DNA of 64,000 nt. It comes from Centrapalus pauciflorus. Taxonomy: Eukaryota; Streptophyta; Magnoliopsida; Asterales; Asteraceae. The notes beneath the pieces are model-generated. The model saw only the letters and a program-made list of their open reading frames with translations. It did no database searches and had not been told where the DNA came from. Shown here piece by piece: positions 9,320 through 21,845 of this stretch; the first letter of the stretch is position 1, and each line of letters opens with the position of its first letter. The position numbers and the translations under genes are program-made. The DNA lies in the NCBI GenBank assembly GCA_020465985.1, contig JAANYP010000811.1, positions 614,001 through 678,000 on the forward strand. The letters run 5' to 3'.

Positions 9320-12300
9320 ATGGCTCACCAGAACAACCCCTTTCTTCCAGTTTTCGTTGGTAACGATATGCACAAACACTCGTCTGTTACTACGATGCTG
9401 ACATTGAAACCTACCAACTACCTTGGAAACCTAACCATCCCAAAACAATTATGTGGGAAAAGGATATGAAGACATGGTGGAGTTTCTAAAGGTTCACCCA
9501 TTGAACTACGCAATGACTGCATCTCCTAGTGTCGTGTACCAGGTGATGGTATCTAAATTTTGGTATACCTGTTCTTATGACCCTTCTACCAAAATCATAA
9601 GGGGAACCATACTCAATGGTACTCAGACCATTGAGATTACCACAGGTCTGATCAGGGAAGCTCTTCGTCTCCCTGTGGTTGAAACCTATGATCAGCCACA
9701 GCCTGAAAATGACCCAATTGGGGAATCTGCTACGATTTTGTGGAGTAGCAGAACCCAAAGTTGGGGCTACACTGTTTAGGAAGGATTTGTCTCCAACCTA
9801 CAGTTTTCTGTTTGCCTCAGTGGTGATGTGCTTCAGCAGTAAAGTTGGATCATTCGACCAACTCAGCCGTGATGAGATTCCAATAGTCCTACAGCTGGTG
9901 GATGGGACTACAATCAACATGGCAAGATGGATTTCATGAACTTGAGGAACCTGGTGCAGCAAGAAACACGTCCAGCTGCTGTTCGATATCCTAGGTTTTT
10001 GAGTCTTATTTTCAAGCACATATTTGGTGAGCAACTCTATAACTCTCAGCCTCTACTACGTACGGCTGCATTCCCTGTAATAGGGAATAGAGTTTCTATA
10101 CTCCTGTTCTCCAATATGAGCCTCCTCTGTCTACTCCAATAAGGATGTTACTAGGAATGGTGGAAGGACGCTCTGCTATGACGGTGGATCCAGAGACTGC
10201 TCCCAAGGGAAAATCCATATCTAGGGTCAAATTTGTTAAAAGGACCCTGGAAACGACTGAAGCTGAGCCTGTCCGCAAGAAGGCTAAAACAGCCAAGTCC
10301 AAGTCTGCCCCATCAGCGTCTTTGGCTGAGGGGGAGCAGACTTCTCACCCTGGTTCATATGTTAAACCTGAAGCCTCTGTGGCTGGTGCCTCTGTGGCAC
10401 CTGAGACAATGGAACAGGCCAACCCGACTGTTTCTGACCCAGTCTCAAAACCAGTCCAAACAGAACCCCTCATCACCTCTCCATAACATCCATCATCCAT
10501 CTCATCTCTTAAATCATACCAACGCAAATCCATTTCCAGAAAGAAACCAACAACCCAAACCAGCCCCTCTAATCCCTCTCAACAGGGTTCAATTGAAAAA
10601 GAAGCAACCACTGTTACCTCTCCTATTTTGGGAGAAGCTTCAGAACATTTGGAGCAGGCTTCACTCCAACAAGAGTCTACCCAGAGTCAGCCTAGGCCCT
10701 CTGTCCCAACAGGAGCCAGTTGTAAATATGGAGACTACAACATCCTCTATTCCAGCCTCCCAACAGGCTGAGAATATTGATAGACAGGAGTTCACTCCAC
10801 TCCATACTGAGTCCACACAGTCTCCACCCCATACTTCTTCACAACCTGAGTCTGCACGAGGTGCCAAACCTGCAGGATTAGACCATCCAGTGGATCAGCC
10901 TCCCACTTCTGCTCCTAATGATACAATTGTTGTACACCCAACAGCTGCTGAAGGACCAACATGCCAAGCTGATGAACCTTAGGGAAGATACCATCCCTCT
11001 GGTAAGGCTGCACCTCATATGCAATCTCCATCAGCAGGTTTCAACACTGTTGATGTTGAAATGCACATTCCATCTCCCCATGATGAGGCATCTTTAGGCC
11101 ACGATGCTGCAGAGGGAACAACCCGTGGCCTTAATGAAGGTGCTGCAACACAAGCAGCATCTGAAAGGCTACCATCCTCTACCCCCTCTCCTAATGAAGC
11201 AGCTACAGCCACTGCTGAGGGACCAATTGACCATTCCAAGCGGGGCCACATTACTTTTGCTCAGGCTATGGAACTTCTGTCCCGTGTCACCCTTCCCTCT
11301 CCATCACATCCCCAAACACCTGCCTCATCATCATCATCATCTCATTCATCACCATCTACCCAATCCAAACAGTCTACCCATACTCCTCCTTCCCCCAATG
11401 ATCTTCCTTTGAAGGATCAGATTTCTTTGCTCACCAACAATGTTGGATCTTTGGAACAATCTATGTCTTCTCTACCCTCCTTAATTTCAGACTCTATGTC
11501 TGTCCAGCTTCAGGGATTCTTTGATATGTTCAAGAATTCCTTTCCATCCACTCCCCAAACTGACCACTCCTCACAGTTGCTTGCACTTACTGCACAGCTG
11601 CAAAATATCTCCACTTCCCTCTCCTCAATTCTTTCACACCAACAGGACTCCGTGTCCTCCATGACAGCCATATCCCTATAGCTGTTAACTCTCCTCACCT
11701 CTTGCACTACTACCTTTCCGGATACATTGGCCAACTTAAACTCCCTAATCGTTTCTCTGTCAAATTCTGTGTCAGCAAATCTTGATGATGTGCAGGACTC
11801 TCTTGAGTTACATCTTGCACAGCTTCAAAGTTTGCTATTCACAGCTTCTGACACAGAAAATCTTGTCAAGCTGTCCTCTATTACTGATTCCCAATCCTCC
11901 TCTCTTCAAACCTGTCTTTCCTATCTTGCAGAGGTGAAGGACAATCTGGGTTTCTTAGTGCATAGCCTGGTTGGCCCCAAGCCTGCTGCCAAAACTGCTG
12001 CCAAGCCTGCTGAATCTGTTTCTTAAGGCAGACCAGCTGTTGAAGGTGCTGTACCATCTCCTTCAAGGGGGGAGAAGTTGTCTACCTCGAAGACTAAGTT
12101 TAAGGATGAAAAAACCTCTTCTCCTAAGGAGAAATCAGCATCTACTAGTCAAACAACAGGTGCATCTGTAACAGGTACAGGTCCACTTGAAGGTGCCTCT
12201 CATCAAACTGAAACTGCTCAGCCTACTCAGGCTGGTTTTCCAAACCCTGCACAATGTAAGGGGGAGGAATCCATTCCTGAGGACAGGCCAAGCGGCAAAA

Positions 12301-13508
12301 GGAGGCATCTAATTCTGGAAGAAGAAGAAGAAGAGGAAGATATTCCTGAAGCTGTACCCATTACAATAGCTAAAGGAAAAGAAAAAGCAATTGTTGACCC
12401 TGACCACCAGAAAGCAGCACAGCTAAAGTTTGACAGAGCAGGGGCTGTTGAAATGAGTCTTCCTATGGAAAAATATTATGAGTTCAGAGATGAACAGCTC
12501 AAAGCCCTGGAAAAACTAAGAAAAGAAGAAGCCTTTGCCAAAGCTGACAGATCCTTTGCACTCAAAGAGGCAAGCAAAATCAAAATGCCTTCTTTGGAGG
12601 TGCAAAGAAAACTGCTTGAAGCTGCTAAGGAGTCGGCAACTGAAAAGGAAGGTGGTAAGGAACAAGGTGCTCTAGTCTCAGTGACCAAATCCAAATAAGC
12701 ATCCTCTGCAGACCCAAATTCATTTTGACAACTTGGCAAGGAAGAAGTTCTTTGATGTTGCTGATAGAAGACTTGCCAAGGAATCTATTGTAAAAGCTGT
12801 TCCCATATCAAGAAAAGGCAAACAGTGGAAATTGCAAATAACCAGAATGGGTGCAACAGGCCCAGAACTGGAATCTTATGACTACACTGATGTTGCACAA
12901 ATGGGGTACAGGGAATGGGTTGAGTTGGTAGTTGCCCTGAGCCAGTCTAAGTCTGAAATGGCTAAGACTATCAGGGCATATGTCAAGAAGCTGATGGAGA
13001 GAGTAAAAGACCTTGGCTTGATCTCAGAAGAACTAAGTAAGGGTGTCTCTATGACTTACCCTAAAATAAAGGCCAAGAGGAACAAAAAGGATAGAGAGCT
13101 GGAGGAACTCCTGATCTTGATTGAACAAGTTGACTATGCAGTAGAGATCAAAGGAGTTGACAACAGCCTGCCCGAAGAAGTAGAATTTGAAGAAGGCAAG
13201 CTGATTGAGGAACCTGAGTTGGGGGCATTTTCGGTAGATCCTCTGACAAAGAAGAAGTGCTTTCAAAGAGCATCAGACCTACACAAAGTTGATCTCAAAT
13301 AGCTTGTAGCATTCAGACTTGCAAACTCCTTCAGGCAATCTAGTAAGTGGAGAGCAGCCATCTGGGATCAGCTCAGAGGTTCTATGAAAGAGGGGAGCTT
13401 GAACATCCCAATTTTATGTTCCTCACAGTTGAAATACAAGATTTGGAAGAATGCAGGGATGAGCTTGAAAGAATGTTTCAAGAAGGATTGCCACCACCAC
13501 TGTTGTGA
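9320..13508 (+). pseudogene. Element B: ORF3, long post-pol protein (broken)
   Basis: A third ORF of about 1390 codons when its pieces are read in succession. ATG at 9320 (MAHQNNPF). N-terminal globular domain 9320-10150 with SKFWYTCSYD, IIRGTILNG, IREALRLP and RYPRFLSLIF. Then a basic, NLS-like KKAKTAKSKS (about 10280), a Pro/Ser/Thr-rich linker (10300-11400), predicted helical Leu/Ser-rich segments (11400-12020), a Glu-rich coiled coil (12300-12690), and a basic C-terminal domain from 12733 ending at the TGA 13506-13508 (...GLPPPLL). Frame changes lie near 9460, 9760, 9930, 10145 and 13390; stops are at 10486, 10982, 11681, 12026, 12698 and 13302. No signal peptide or membrane helix is evident. 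The N-terminal motif order matches ORF3 of C, D and E. Function unknown; Sirevirus 'env-like' ORFs occupy the same place. Confidence 0.75.
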
Positions 13509-13862
13509 AGTCCACCTACTGTCTGAGTAGGTGAAGAATGGAAGTTGTCCATCTGTTGGACAGACTTGCCATTATTTGCTCCCATCATCAACAGTCCAAA
13601 ATGTTGAATTTTCTTGTACATTAGTTGTACTTTGTTACATAAATTGTAACTTTTATTCTTACATTAGTTATAATCTACACTAGTACATCAGTTGCACTTT
13701 TGTAAAAACATATGTTGTTTATGTAATCAAAAATCAGTATATATAAACTGATCTTTTACTTTACCTTAATGTTGTAATTTCATTCCACCAAGATGTATTG
13801 TAAAACGTACAGTGATTATTGATAAAATCAGCTCAGACTGATTATTGCAAATAGGGGGAGAT
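13509..13862 (+). other. Element B: 3' untranslated region and polypurine tract
   Basis: Non-coding, T-rich, with imperfect repeats of an ACATTAGTTGTAC-like word at about 13618-13700. It ends in the polypurine tract TAGGGGGAGAT (13852-13862), which primes plus-strand synthesis, directly before the 3' LTR. Confidence 0.8.
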
Positions 13863-14116
13863 TGTTAGGCACAAAAAGGCCTCAGTCAAACCTGCTCTAC
13901 ATCTTAGGGGGAGATTTTTAATCAAACCTGTTTGATGCACTTGAAGGTATAATTTAAGGCCTGTTTATGCCTTATTTAAAACCTGAAAAGTGATTTGCAA
14001 TATCAGCCAAAGCTGTTTACCCTGTTGCATTCGTTGCAACAAAGGCAGATTGCCCAAGCTGTTCTGTCTGCTAAACAGGCTCGACACAAACTGTCTACAC
14101 TGCTCTATTCTATTGA
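13863..14116 (+). repeat. Element B: 3' LTR, first part
   Basis: Starts TGTTAGGCACAAAAAGG and matches the 5' LTR from 1401 to the point where C is inserted. The last five bases, ATTGA (14112-14116), are the left target duplication of C. Confidence 0.92.
14112..14116 (+). repeat. Target-site duplication of element C (left)
   Basis: ATTGA here, GTTGA at 26874-26878. The uninterrupted 5' LTR of B has GTTGA at this place, so the left copy has changed by one base since insertion. Confidence 0.85.
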
Positions 14117-14671
14117 TGTTAGTGCATCCTGTGTGACGATCGCAGTCTAATTTTAGATAACATTTTGTGTAAGTCTATTTACTTGATATTAGATATTAAC
14201 TAGTGTTTTATATATGTTTGATTATGTGTGTTTGATATTGATTGATTGTATGTTTGAACTTGATGTAATGTATTACAAGAAGTTCAAACATAAAGTTCAA
14301 AGATGAATTCAAACATAAGATAAAACATAAGTTCAAACATAAGTTTGAATGGTGAGGTTCGAATTTAGGGTAAATTCGAATTTGTGTGACAAACTCGAAT
14401 CTGGAAGTATAATTAAGGGTTAATTCGATTAACTATTAGACTTTTGCAAAATTTGTCAGAAGATTAAGCAAAGGCGATCTCGAACTTGCAAGTTATCAGA
14501 GAGTTGTTTCGGAGAGAATCATCGTGTCGGGACGTTATAAGTTGTACGTCTATCACCGTGGTAGTCTCCGTATTTCGGTGTGTGTGATCTTACCGTCAAG
14601 CCGCTAACGAGGATTCCGCACTCGTTGGTAGGTGTCGCATCGAGATAGATCCGTAGAGTCAAGACCTTACA
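14117..14671 (+). repeat. Element C: 5' LTR
   Basis: 555 bp, TGTTAGTGCATCCTG...AAGACCTTACA. TATAATTA at 14408-14415. Compared with the 3' copy (578 bp) it lacks a segment of about 48 bp with TTCGAA words (present at about 26539-26587) and carries a short extra AAACATAAG-type repeat near 14320. Confidence 0.92.
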
Positions 14672-15125
14672 AGTGGTATTAGAGCCATTGGGTGTTCGTT
14701 GGTGTTCTTCGTGTTCACTAAGAAACATCTGTGGTTTCTTGACGTTTTGGACGGTTATACTCACATTTTTGGAGGATTTTCGAGTTTATCAAGTAAGATA
14801 TCGGAAAATACTTTGTATTAGTTCATGTTTTTGATCGAAATCAATATTTTTACCCGTAAAAATATTGTTTTAATCTGAAAACTTAAAAAACTCGAAGTAT
14901 TAGCCTTTTTCGAACTTGCGGCGCTCGAGTTTATCAAAGGGGGTATTAGGGTTTACTCAGTTTTCGAGTTTGTCAGAAAATACGCTACTTTCGAGGTTCT
15001 TCAGGGTTGATTCGAGTTTTGCCATTTCGAATCTGCTCATATTTCGAATTTACTATAAATTCGAGTTTAGGATTTTCGAGTTTAGTATACCTTCGAACTT
15101 GCCATTAATTTCGAATTTAGGATTA
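14672..15125 (+). other. Element C: primer-binding site and leader
   Basis: PBS AGTGGTATTAGAGCC (14672-14686; one change from the usual TATCAGAGCC). The leader that follows is rich in TTCGAGTTT/TTCGAATTT words. Compared with D, a deletion joins the leader to the gag sequence near codon 27, so the gag start is missing. Confidence 0.8.
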
Positions 15126-17898
15126 TTATTAGTGGAGGATAGGTTCGCCGACTTCGCTAGATTTAATGATATGCAGATGTGGATTTGTATAGACGAGGGA
15201 TACATTCCACCTACGGCAGAGGTTGAAGGACGACAAAGAGTCTTGTCATATTCAAAGATGAAGGACGATGATAAGAAGCTTTATGAGGCCGAGAACCGGG
15301 CATTCGCTATCATTAGAATGGCTTTAGCTCAGGAGATCTTGCACACTTTCCGTGATCAAAAAACAGCAAAGGAGCTGTGGGATGCTTTGGATAAGAGGTG
15401 TGAAGGTAATCCGAGGGTCAGGAAAAATAGAATGGAAATGCTCAAGCAGCATTTCGCAATCTTCAAAGCTTTGAAGATTGAAAAGCTGGATGAGACAATT
15501 ACCAGATTCTATCATTTGCTAACTGAGTTAGACAACCATGATGTAGAGTATAGTGAGACAGAGAAAATTAACAAAATTCTAGATGCTTTACCAGCCAAAT
15601 GGGAAATGTATGTGGCGCTGATAAAGCATGATAAAGACAAGTTGTATTCTCTAACTCTAAGGAGTGTCATAGGAACGCTGAGGGCCTATAACTTTGAATT
15701 GCTGAAGAAGGAAAGGGATTATGAACAAGTACAGGATCCGGATATGTACTTTGGGAAATTAAAACCTTCAGGGGCAACTGACTCGAAGACGGCTACATCA
15801 ATCTTTTCGGGTGAAACATCGACACCGGTTGATACAGAAGACTCAGTGAGCCGAGCTTTCTTAGGGTTTTCTAGACCAGATGAAAAGCAAAATCAGTCTA
15901 CATCTACATCTCAAGCTATTCAAAGATGCCGATGAGCGCAAAATTAGCTGAAGACCATCTAAATATGTTGGCTTCATTTGTGGCCGCCTATGGCAATTGC
16001 GTTCAAGGAAAAATCAACGATCCTGTGCTTTGGGATGAGGATTATAATCAGGTAGATCCTGACGATCTAGAGGAGATGGATCTGCAATGGCAACTGGCCA
16101 TGGTGGCTCAGCGAGTCAAGAGGTTCATCAAGAGGACGGGCAGAAATCTCAATGTCAGTAACAATAAAATTGGATTTGATAAATCCAAAGTTATGTGTTA
16201 CAACTGCCAAGGGTTAGGACACTTCGCTAGAGAGTGTCAAAGACCGAAAGTCGAGAACTACCAGAATCAGTATCAGAATCAATCTCAAGGGAGATATCAG
16301 CCGGGTAGTTCAAGTAATCAGGCAAACAAAGCTGGTCTGTTAACCAATGTAACATCAGACAGACAGCTTGATGGAACATATGACTGGAGTACACATCCAG
16401 AGTCCAACGCTAGAGCCTTTATGGCTGAAGTAATGGAGACTTGTAGTGTCGAAGCAGAAGAAACGACTGGGGACAGCAATCAGGATGATACAAGTCCCAT
16501 GTTGGTGGAAAAGTCAGAGGATCAGACGGTTCTGGAGTTCGCCGCACAGATGGCCAACGTGGAATCAGATCACGCAAAGGTACTTCTGAATTTCTCTATT
16601 TTCCATGATTTATGTGTTTTATGTACTACGTCTAATGATATATTAAACTTAGTGCTAGATTCACATCAAATACTAACTGCTCTAAATGAATTTTTAAAAT
16701 CAGACAACGCTAGCCTCTTAGATATAAAGGAAGATCTTAGAAATAAGCTTAAGGCAGATGCACAAGATGTCATAGTTCTGAAATACAAGCTGAGTGAGCA
16801 GTGTGTTAGAATAGAACTGATGTATGAACATGTTGAGGCACTGACCAAAGAGCTTAAAATCAAAGAAGTAGATCTAGCTGACTCTAAGGTTAAGGTAGCC
16901 GAGGTAAACAGTAAACTGGAAAAGTTTAGGAACTCATCACTCAACCTAGGGAAGATCTTAGATGCACAGCGTCAGGCTAAGAAACCTGTAGGTCTAGGGT
17001 ATAATGAGAGTCCTCCACCTTTCAATAATAACTATGTACATCAGCCTCAGGAGAAAACTGAAACACCAGTTGACTCAGAGGTAGAACCTGAACCTATGTC
17101 TGAAACAGTTAAGGATAAAGAAGCTAAGGTGACTCATAATAATGCTAAGATTAAGAAGGTCAAATTTGTGCCATCCTCTAGTGATAAGCCTGTAGGACAA
17201 CCAAAAATTGACTTTAATGATCAAGAGGAGGAAACAGTCACTATAGTTGAAACGAAAAAACAAGACACTTGTGAGATACCTAAGTCAAAGGGCACGCATA
17301 AGAAGTCGATTGACAAAATGACTTGCTTTAGATGTCACGAAAAGGGACATGTTGCTTCTAGTTGTCCACATAGGAAGGTAGATTTTACTCCTAAGACTGG
17401 AAAGCAGGACCAACATAAACCTTCCAGTGTAGCAAGCACAAGCGGTTCTCAGAATACCGAGAAAACTGTGCAAGCCACACCAAAATCTGCTGTGAAACAA
17501 ACACCTGTGTCAGGTCGAACCAAAGAAGTGATTAGGCTAATTCACCAAATAGAGTCATTAATCAATCTAGGTCAGGACGGTAACAAAATTATAGGAGTAC
17601 TACACCTAGCAGAGCATACACTCCGGTTAGGTCACACACTCCTGTAAGACATCAAACACCAGGTAGAGCTCAGGGATATCAATCGGAAATGCCTTATAAT
17701 CGAAATTATTCAAGAGCTCCACAGCAAATGCCTACACAAAGGCCGAGAGTGAACTTAAATCACTCTACCCCACAACAGGCTCTAAATCAAAAACTCAAGT
17801 CACCTGAAAGGAGAGATGGGTATTTGAAAGAGTTCAAGTATGTGGATGAGAACGGTATTACCAAGTCAGTTATGGCTTGGGTTCCCCGTGATAACTAA
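15126..17898 (+). pseudogene. Element C: gag (broken, start deleted)
   Basis: Gag without its first 26 or so codons: the readable homology begins at DRFADFARFND (about 15138), where D has the same sequence after codon 27. UBN2-like core to about 15760. Frame change near 15925. First zinc knuckle CYNCQGLGHFARECQ (about 16196-16240). Coiled coil about 16580-16950. Second knuckle CFRCHEKGHVASSC (17324-17365). Frame change near 17640. The tail ends ...AWVPRDN with a stop at 17896-17898 lying inside a branch-point-like AACTAACC. The upstream ORF start at 14916 is leader sequence read by chance. Confidence 0.88.
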
Positions 17899-17919
17899 CC
17901 TATTTTCTTTCATGTGCAA
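16580..17919 (+). other. Element C: decayed gag-pol candidate intron
   Basis: Position-matched to the D intron. Donor CAAAG|GTACTT (phase 0, at 16580). The branch-like AACTAACC and pyrimidine tract are kept at 17893-17910, but the acceptor CAG is CAA here (17917-17919). The acceptor has been lost by one substitution, in an element already carrying other lesions. Confidence 0.35.
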
Positions 17920-20900
17920 GAGATAACTACAGGTCTAAACAACAAGTGGTTCGTCGACAGTGGTTGCTCCAGACACATGACAGGGGAAAGAAGTCTACTC
18001 GGAGACTTCAAGGGAGAGAACATGGGATTTGTATCGTTCGCTGGTAATAAAGGAGGAAATATCACCGTGCCTGGAGTGGTCACTAATGGGACTATCAAAC
18101 TGGATCAAGTTTATAGCGTTGATAAACTGGTTCACAATCTCATTAGTGTATCTCAAATCTGTGATAAGAAGAACTCAGTGGTTTTCACCGACACTGAGGC
18201 GTTAGTGCTGAAACCAGGATTCAAAGTACCTGAAGAGTGGATACTGAAAAGGGCACCAAGGAAGAATGACTTGTACATGCTCGACATGAACAAACCAGCC
18301 TCTTCAATGGGACCAATATGTCTACTATCTAAAGCTTCAGAGACTGAATCGGTTTTGTGGCACAGACGCATGGCGCACTTGCACCTGAGAAAGATGAATT
18401 ACATTACGAAAAATGGATTGGTGCAAGGGGTTCCAATGAAAAGTTTTCAGTTCGAGGACAAGTGCCTACCGTGCAAATAAAGGAAAACAACACAAGAAGG
18501 CACACAAGTCCAAGACACAGAACTCAATAGCTGCCACGTTCGATTTGTTGCATATGGACCTGTTCGGACCAATCAACAAAAGGAGCATAGGTGGTAGTTG
18601 GTATTGTTTAGTTATTACTGATGATTACTCGCGATTTTCTTAGGTTTTCTTTTTAGGTACAAAGGACGAGACAGTTGCCAAGCTAATCGGGTTCTTAGAC
18701 CAAGTGGAGAACTCTTACGGAACGCGGGTAAAACGTATAAGAAGTGATAACGGAACGGAGTTTAAAAACACGGTTATTGGTGTATATTGCCTATCAAAGG
18801 GCATAGTGCATCAATTTAGTGCACCATATGAGCCACAACAAAATGAGGTGGCCGAACGGAAAAACAGGACATTGATTGAGGCAGCAAGGACCATGCTTTC
18901 GGATTCAAAGCTTCCTACCATGTTTTGGGGGAAGCAGTGAATACCGCTTGTCATGTTTTAAACCAGGTCTTTACTGTCAAATCATTGAACAAAACCTGTT
19001 ATGAAGTTCTGAATAAAAGGCCACCGAATTTAACTGGCTTCGAACCGTTTGGGGTACCATGCACTTTAATGAAAACAAAACATCAACCTAAGTTTGGTGA
19101 AAAGGCTGAGGAAGGTTATTTCCTAGGTTATGTGCCTAACTCACCGAACAAACGGGTTTTTAATAAATCTAATGGTACAGTGGAGATTGTGTATAACATT
19201 GATGTTACAAGTTATACACATGAATCCCAAACTGGTCCGGAATGATTATTTGATTATGAAAAATTGTTTGAGTCATTCAACATTCCTTTGGATGGAAATG
19301 CAGGTACAATCGAACAGGACTTGTCGTCATTAAATCTGAATAACGAGGGTCAAAGTTTTCCGAGGACGACGTTTCCATCATCTTCTGAGCCTACAACAAC
19401 TGAGGATTGATCTCCAGAAGAAAATGATTATGAGTTCCCTTCAAACGAAAATCAGACTACAAATTCCAACTCCGAGGACAATGTTCACGAGGAAGAAAAT
19501 GTAGAGTCTGAAGTCGTTCCCCCGTTAGGCGAGATAGGATCAAATGTAGGAGATAATCTTAGGGTTGACGTGATAGAAACATCTAGGATTAATAAAAATC
19601 ACCCTATTAGGAGTATCATAGGAAATCCTAATGCTGGTGTGAGGACTAGGAGTAGTTTGAGTAACAACACAGTGTTGTTGTCGATGATCAATGACTCCGA
19701 GGCCTTTCATACTTGCCTCTACTCATGTTTCATTTCGCAAGTAGAGCCGAAGAACGTGCAAATTGCACTAAAGGATAACTCTTGGGTTGAAGCGATGCAG
19801 GAAGAACTGTCACGGTTTAGGAAACTTGAAGTGTGGGAGTTAGTTCCGTTACCTCGAGGAGAAGTTGCAATAAGAACCAAGTGGGTTTTTAAGTGCAAGA
19901 GAGATGATCGGGGTATAGTGACTCGCAACAAAGCAAGGTTAGTGGTAAAGGGTTTCAACCAAGAGGAAGGAATCGATTACAATGAAGTGTTTGCGCCAGT
20001 AGCAAGGCTTGAAGCAATCTGTTTGTTTTTAGCCTTTGCGTCCTTCAAGGGTTTTAAAGTTTATCAACTTGACGTAAATAGTGCGTTTCTTTATGGGAAA
20101 GTGATGGAACTGGTGTATGTGGAACAGCCTCCCGGGTTTACAGATCCGAAATATCCAGACAGAGTGTATCGGTTAGATAAGGCTTTGTATGACTACATCA
20201 AGCACCAAAGGCGTGGTACGAGACACTATCCAATCATCTTTTAGACAACGGGTTTGAAAGAGGGAGAATAGATAGTACTCTGTTTGTGAAGAGAAAACGT
20301 GAACACTTTATATTGGTACAAGTGTACGTCGATGATATCATTTTCGGGTCATCAGATGAGCAGATGTGCAAAGATTTCGAGAAGGTGATGAAGTCGAAGT
20401 TTAAGATGAGTGCTATGGGGGAGCTGAACTTCTTTCTGGGTTTGCAAGTCGAACAGAAGAAGGAGGGCATGTTTATTCATCAGACGAAGTATGTCTACGA
20501 CATCTTAGAACGCTTCGGGATGGAAGGAACCATGCTGACAGCTCACTTCAGTACGCCGATTCAAGTGAATCATAATCTCGGACCGGGTACTAAAAGTGAT
20601 ACCGATGTGGATCCAACATTATATCGGCCATGATTGGATCAGTTATGTATTTAACTGCTTCTAGACCTGACATATTGTTTGATGTGTGTATTTGTGCTAG
20701 GTTTCAAGCTAATCCAAAAGAGATGCATATGAAAGCTGTGAAGCAGATTCTAGGATATCTCAAGTCGAAACCGAAGCTGGGTCTTTGGTATCACACGGAG
20801 GGCGATCTGGAATTGGAGGCGTTCACGGATTCAGACTATGGAGGATGCAGCTTTAATCGCAAGTCAACAACTGGAGGTTGTCAGTTCCTAGGAGGGAGAC

Positions 20901-21272
20901 TCGTTTCCTGACAATGCAAGAAACAGACTTCGGTAGCCATGTCAACGTGTGAGGCCGAATATGTTGCTACTGGTAGTTGCTGTTCACTGGTTTAGTGAAT
21001 ACAACAACAATTGCGGGATTACAGTTTGACTTATACTCATACTCCTATTAGGATAGATAACCAATCAACTATTGCAATAACCAATAATCCAGTTAAACAC
21101 AGTAAAACCAAGCACATAGACATAAGACACCACTTTATACGTGATTGTGCTGAAAAGAATTTAATCAAGCTGGTAAAAGTGGCAACAGACGATAATAATG
21201 CTGATTTATTTACCAAAGCTTCTGATAAGTCACGTTTTGAGTATTTAGTTCAACTAAACGGAATGCGTAATC
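17920..21272 (+). pseudogene. Element C: pol (broken)
   Basis: Protease WFVDSGCSRHMTG with intact DSG (about 17950). HHCC region LWHRRMAHLHL...CLPC (18356-18475), then a stop at 18478. Integrase core with HMDLFGPI (about 18553), RSDNGTEFKN (about 18740) and PQQNEVAERKNR (about 18835). RT 19740-20640 with QLDVNSAFL (catalytic Asp kept) and YVDD (about 20327). RNase H to ...ADLFTKASDKSRFEYLVQL...MRN (21272). Frame changes near 18920, 20190 and 20630; stops at 18478, 18642, 19243, 19408, 20909 and 20994. The normal pol stop seen in D (MRNPE-stop) is lost and the frame runs to 21370. Confidence 0.92.
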
Positions 21273-21845
21273 TAGAGTATTTCTTTCTTTTTATAGTAAG
21301 TTTAGTAGCATTTCTTTCTTTTTATAGTAAGTTTAGTAGCTTAGAAGAATTTCTTTTTATAGTAAGTTAGTAGATTAGTAGTTTATTTCCTTACTCTTAT
21401 TTATGAAAAACAAAAGAAAAAAGATAGAAAAACCATAAAAAGTTAAAAAAAAGACAATATTAGAAAATGAGTTAAGTCTTAGTTACATAGGTTCAAAGTG
21501 ACGAAAATTAGCACAGTCGTTACAATCTCAAAGTGTTAAGCTTTCACACATAATGCACCTAAAATTCTAAGTGTTATACATTATCTAGCTTGATATGTTG
21601 GTAGGCATAATACACAAAGGGAGTCTCAAGGCTAATAAAATATTCTAGAAAAAGTCAGACGTGTCACTAACTTAGATGTATGACCAAATGGTCTTAATTT
21701 TATGTTAGAGACATACAGACAATGATTCTAAATGAGGTATGCAAATATTCTGGGGGATGTATAGGAACATCAGATACATCTTAAAGAAAAGAACATAATA
21801 GAAAAAATCATGATACTAATTTAGAGTCAAAACAAGTAACTCTAT

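Noticed and set aside
9486..9758. Minus-strand ORFs opposite B ORF3 and other genes
   Set aside because: They are shadows of plus-strand coding regions with no family resemblance of their own.
11310..11400. Ser-rich (TCA)n stretch as a separate microsatellite feature
   Set aside because: It is part of the Pro/Ser/Thr-rich linker of B ORF3 and is better described there.
14916..15125. Apparent N-terminal 70 codons of C gag
   Set aside because: This is leader sequence with TTCGAG repeats; D shows the true gag start, which C has lost.
17896..17919. Stop-codon readthrough as the gag-pol switch
   Set aside because: Gag and pol share the unspliced frame in C only; B and D have different frames, whereas the splice-acceptor phase agrees in A, B and D.
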